Source of the DNA: JANXQG01 sp963775975
Lineage (GTDB): Bacteria > Planctomycetota > Planctomycetia > Pirellulales > Thermoguttaceae
Assembly: GCA_963775975.1 (NCBI GenBank)
Contig: CAVZKX010000001.1
Coordinates: 1,952,370-2,016,369 of the forward strand
Reading direction: 5' to 3'
Length of the DNA: 64,000 nucleotides
The notes under the pieces are model-generated. The model ran no database searches. It was not told the DNA's origin and saw only the letters and a list, made by a program, of their open reading frames with translations. This document shows, one piece after another, positions 62,264 to 64,000 of this stretch. The position numbers were made by a program, and so were the translations under genes. Positions within the stretch are counted from its first letter, which is position 1. Each line of letters begins with the position of its first letter.

Positions 62264-63958
62264 ATGGATGGTGCCGACTTTCTTCCCAACGATCTCGCCG
62301 AATGCCAGCGCCTCTTGCTGGCGGCTTTCAAGCAGGCCACTGAACTTGAACGTCGCATGGCGGGGTCCGAGAAGCAGGTTGTGGAACTCAACCGCGTGCT
62401 GAGCGAAACGGCTGCTTCCTACAGGGACCTGCAACAAGAGCATGCCGCTACGCTCGAAGAGCTGGCGTGGTACAAGCGTTGGGCCTATGGCCGTCGGCGG
62501 GAACGCTTGCCGGACGATCAAGGGCAAGGCCACTTGTTCGCCTTGGATGCGGACTTGCCGGCCCCAAGCGATCCTCCGCAACCGGGATCGCCAGACGAAA
62601 CCGTGGAAGTGCGTGGCCATTGCCGGCAGCGCAAGCGGCGAGAGATCGACTGGGACAAGTTGCCCCAGATCCGCCATGAACACGACTTGTCAGTTGAGGA
62701 GAAGACCTGCTCCGGCTGCGGTCGGCCCCTGGACCGCATCGGGGAGGACATCACTCGCGAATTGGAACTCCAGCCGGCAAAGCTGGAAGCCCACATCCAT
62801 GTCCGTCCTAAATACGCTTGCCGCTGCTGCAAGGCGGGAGTCTGTGCAGCACCGCTTCCGCAACGGCCGATTCCTGGTGGCATCGCCGGGCCGGGGCTGG
62901 TTGCCGAGGTGTTGGTCAGCAAGTTCGGCGACCATCTACCGCTCTACCGTCTGGAAGACATCCTGGCCCGCGCGGGCGTCTATCTTGCCCGCAGCACGCT
63001 CTGTGACTGGGTGAAGTACGCAGCAGGATTGTTTCGGCCGCTCTACGAGTTGCAACGGGAGCGGGTTCTCCAGTCGTCCGTCATGTGGACCGACGACACG
63101 TCCGTCACGGTCCTGGGCGGATCTGAGGGGAGTTTTCAAGGACGTTTCTGGACCTACATCGGTCATGAGCAGCCCTACAGCGTTTATGACTATACCACCA
63201 GCCGCAGTCGCGATGGACCGGCCAACTTTCTGCAAGGATTTACAGGCTCCCTGCATGCCGACGCCTTCGCCGGTTACGACGCGATCTATCTTGGTTCCCA
63301 GTCAGCCATTCGGGAAGTGGCCTGCTGGGCGCATGCGCGGCGGAAGTTCTTCGATGCGGTGAAGAGTTATCCGCGCGAAGCACATCAAGTGCTGGAATGG
63401 ATTCGGCAACTGTACGACATCGAAGACCGCGCATGCACCTGGTCGCCCGAAGCTCGCCGCCAGCTTCGTACTGCGGAAGCCATCCCGGTGTTGGACAAGC
63501 TCGGTGCCTACTTGACGGGGCTGACCAGGACCGCGCTGCCCAAGAGTAGTCTAGCCAAGGCGGTCAACTACGCCCGAAACCAATGGGAAGCTCTGCGACA
63601 CTACACCGAAGACGGCCGCCTGACCATCGACAACAACCTGAGCGAGCGGACGCTACGGCACCAGGCCATCGGCAGGAAGAACTGGCTCTTCCTCGGCAGT
63701 GAAAATGCGGGGCCGCGGGCAGCCGTGCTCTGCACGATCCTGGCCGGCGCAAAGCGTCACCGTATCGAACCATGGTCTTACGTACGCGAACTTCTTCTCC
63801 GCCTGCATGCGGACGATCCGCGACTGGAGGAAATGCTGCCTGATCGCTGGGCGGCAACCCATCCCGAAGCCGTTCTCAACCACCGGCTCGATGAATCCCG
63901 AGCCAGGGCCATTCGCACTCGAGCCCGTCGCGCTCATCGCCGCGCCCACGCCCGGTAG
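62264..63958 (+). CDS. tnpC: IS66 transposase TnpC
   Basis: 564-residue transposase, intact. Coiled-coil/leader region, zinc-binding domain (CSGCGRPLDRIGED, CRCCKAGVC), then the DDE catalytic domain: first D in MWTDDTSVTVLG, second in GSLHADAFAGYDAIY, and E in DNNLSERTLRHQAIGRKNW. The C-terminal tail is arginine-rich. ATG at 62264, 58 bases after tnpB. Full length suggests recent activity, apart from the tnpA frame break. Confidence 0.95.
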   Translation: MDGADFLPNDLAECQRLLLAAFKQATELERRMAGSEKQVVELNRVLSETAASYRDLQQEHAATLEELAWYKRWAYGRRRERLPDDQGQGHLFALDADLPAPSDPPQPGSPDETVEVRGHCRQRKRREIDWDKLPQIRHEHDLSVEEKTCSGCGRPLDRIGEDITRELELQPAKLEAHIHVRPKYACRCCKAGVCAAPLPQRPIPGGIAGPGLVAEVLVSKFGDHLPLYRLEDILARAGVYLARSTLCDWVKYAAGLFRPLYELQRERVLQSSVMWTDDTSVTVLGGSEGSFQGRFWTYIGHEQPYSVYDYTTSRSRDGPANFLQGFTGSLHADAFAGYDAIYLGSQSAIREVACWAHARRKFFDAVKSYPREAHQVLEWIRQLYDIEDRACTWSPEARRQLRTAEAIPVLDKLGAYLTGLTRTALPKSSLAKAVNYARNQWEALRHYTEDGRLTIDNNLSERTLRHQAIGRKNWLFLGSENAGPRAAVLCTILAGAKRHRIEPWSYVRELLLRLHADDPRLEEMLPDRWAATHPEAVLNHRLDESRARAIRTRARRAHRRAHAR

Positions 63959-63978
63959 CCGGCTTCTACCACAAGACC

Positions 63979-64000
63979 GCCACGGACAGCCCGGACGCTT
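63979..64000. repeat. IS66 right inverted repeat (lacking the last two bases)
   Basis: Ends CCGGACGCTT; its reverse complement AAGCGTCCGG matches the left end from base 61412, so the terminal AC should be the next two bases of the genome. Confidence 0.75.

Larger units (their letters stand above)
61410..64000 (+). mobile_element. IS66-family insertion sequence (right edge just outside the window)
   Basis: The left end GTAAGCGTCCG at 61410 matches the known IS66-type terminus. The last bases of the window, read in reverse, are AAGCGTCCGG, the inverted right terminus lacking its final two bases. It contains tnpA, tnpB and tnpC in the standard order. Total length would be about 2593 bp. The 8 bases before the left end (TTTGACGG, 61402-61409) are the predicted target duplication. 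Confidence 0.88.

Overview
The window looks like a chromosomal piece of a planctomycete, probably Pirellulales- or Gemmatales-like. The evidence is a Ser/Thr kinase with TPR repeats sitting next to an ECF-type sigma factor, a zinc-LID adenylate kinase with an N-terminal extension, dispersed hairpin repeats, and high GC. This placement is an inference from gene content; no rRNA or tRNA is visible.

Layout. Positions 1-9829 (+) are an exopolysaccharide locus: initiating sugar transferase, deacetylase, Wzz-like protein, flippase, O-antigen ligase, GT2, GT4, WecG-type transferase and FkbM methyltransferase. Positions 10.3-13.0 kb hold a sigma-54 response regulator tail to tail with a globin-coupled sensor histidine kinase. 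The kinase is the last gene of a hypF-C-D-E-B-A operon (minus strand, 19.1-13.05 kb). Next come hcp and a membrane pyrophosphatase (minus), then a plus-strand stress cassette (24.0-27.0 kb: stress proteins, BON protein, CsrA, tandem UspA), a 2[4Fe-4S] ferredoxin and an ADP-forming acyl-CoA ligase fused to a GNAT domain. Positions 30.9-41 kb are a pyruvate:ferredoxin oxidoreductase / HoxEFUYH [NiFe]-hydrogenase / protease operon, followed by RpiB, a GltD-like flavoprotein and adenylate kinase. After a 1.45 kb repeat-rich gene-free stretch come an FhlA-like sigma-54 activator with two SDRs, TetR, WrbA, an AaeB/AaeX/AaeA-type efflux operon, the broken kinase plus its sigma factor, panB, a TolC-like lipoprotein and an IS66 element that runs to the right edge.

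How it fits together. PFOR would pass electrons from pyruvate to ferredoxin and on to Hox hydrogenase. The ADP-forming ligase would make ATP from acyl-CoA. The Hyp proteins mature the hydrogenase. The most interesting signal is regulatory. Three intergenic regions (before the stress cassette, the ferredoxin/ligase pair, and nifJ-hox) each carry a TGTGCGA-N2-TCGCACA-like palindrome about 97-120 bp upstream of a -24/-12 (sigma-54) promoter. A related palindrome and sigma-54 promoter precede the response-regulator gene. With the adjacent globin kinase, this suggests a heme-sensing, sigma-54-dependent anaerobic/dormancy regulon, functionally reminiscent of mycobacterial DosST-DosR but built from unrelated output parts.

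Two cautions. Many conserved genes are split by single-base frame breaks (at least a dozen, plus one in-frame TGA), which most likely reflects uncorrected sequencing indels; such genes are annotated as whole genes or as labelled parts. Several intergenic and even coding stretches contain 7-bp-periodic repeat arrays, mostly arranged as inverted repeats.
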